Made by a program: the position numbers and the translations under genes. 64,000 nt of DNA from Mucilaginibacter sp. PAMB04168 (GTDB lineage: Bacteria > Bacteroidota > Bacteroidia > Sphingobacteriales > Sphingobacteriaceae), in contig NZ_CP155079.2 of assembly GCF_039634365.2 (NCBI RefSeq), positions 682,001 through 746,000 of the forward strand. The letters are read 5' to 3'. Below are positions 63,816-64,000 of the stretch, one piece after another. The stretch's first letter is position 1, and every line of letters begins with the position of its first letter. The notes beneath the pieces were generated by a model. It was not told the DNA's origin. It worked only from the letters and a program-made list of their open reading frames with translations, and searched no databases.

Positions 63816-64000
63816 GACGATCACTCATTTGAAACGGTAAAGATATGCTAATATTTTTAGTATTTTGCTATTTTGACTTACGTTTTTTTTGTTAAGAGCT
63901 GTAGTGTCGATAAAAATCTTAAGGGGTGTATCTTAGCGATGTTTTGCTGCGCAGATAGGTTGCGCAGGAGGCTATTTTCTTTGCTACAAAATGTAAGCTT

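Noticed and set aside
63940..64000. Plus-strand ATG frame open to the window end
   Set aside because: Only 20 codons visible, Arg/Leu-rich, not enough to call a gene.

Overview
The window looks like a chromosome segment from a soil or water Bacteroidota bacterium, most likely a Sphingobacteriaceae relative of Mucilaginibacter or Pedobacter. The evidence is a SusC/SusD pair, a Bacteroidetes-type conjugation operon (traE to traM order), RteC, AraC and LytTR regulators, multi-PAS histidine kinases with NEEL coiled coils, and few Shine-Dalgarno sites. No rRNA, tRNA or CRISPR array is visible. The genus is inferred from gene content, not from a search.

Layout. 1-12.4 kb is a signalling region. 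It holds a truncated LytTR response regulator, two tandem GAF-PAS proteins that keep a histidine-box-like tail but lack an ATPase domain, a decayed third copy, two very large PAS histidine kinases and a single-domain receiver. It also has an IS21-like repeat scar and a methyltransferase gene broken by one stop codon.

13.1-27.8 kb is an inorganic-sulfur region, mostly on the minus strand: a YeiH-type exporter, an MBL-rhodanese protein (persulfide-dioxygenase type), a split YeeE/YedE transporter, a TauE/SafE exporter, a Crp/Fnr regulator, a LysR (CysL-like) regulator, two orphan periplasmic binding proteins, a 1-Cys peroxiredoxin, a secreted DsrE protein and a TsdA-like di-haem cytochrome. A Tat-exported sulfite oxidase follows on the plus strand. 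Together these could import thiosulfate, oxidise thiosulfate and persulfide sulfur, export sulfite and oxidise it outside the cytoplasm (inference).

27.8-30.8 kb is a fluoride-resistance operon: a crcB-type fluoride riboswitch, then an enolase (the fluoride-sensitive enzyme), then a CLC-type transporter that is probably the fluoride exporter EriC-F.

31-64 kb is an integrated conjugative element, or a large part of one. ArdC antirestriction protein and two odd small regulators come first. The tra operon (traE, F, G, three traI-like paralogues, J, K, L, M and a terminal gene) runs from 43.9 to 33.3 kb and ends in a clear intrinsic terminator. RteC, an RpoA-CTD-like small protein, a TetR regulator with an alpha-oxoamine synthase, an AraC-regulated MauE / secreted small protein / TlpA-SusC-SusD cassette, an XRE regulator and a mobilisation module (mobA, mobB relaxase, mobC coupling ATPase) follow. 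A nested palindrome upstream of mobA is a good oriT candidate. No integrase, TraN or TraO-Q is recognised, so the element probably extends past the right edge or is incomplete.

Three genes in the first 15 kb carry simple nonsense or frameshift lesions. Start sites are moved inward from the longest open frame where upstream codons are TTG/GTG or overlap a neighbour.
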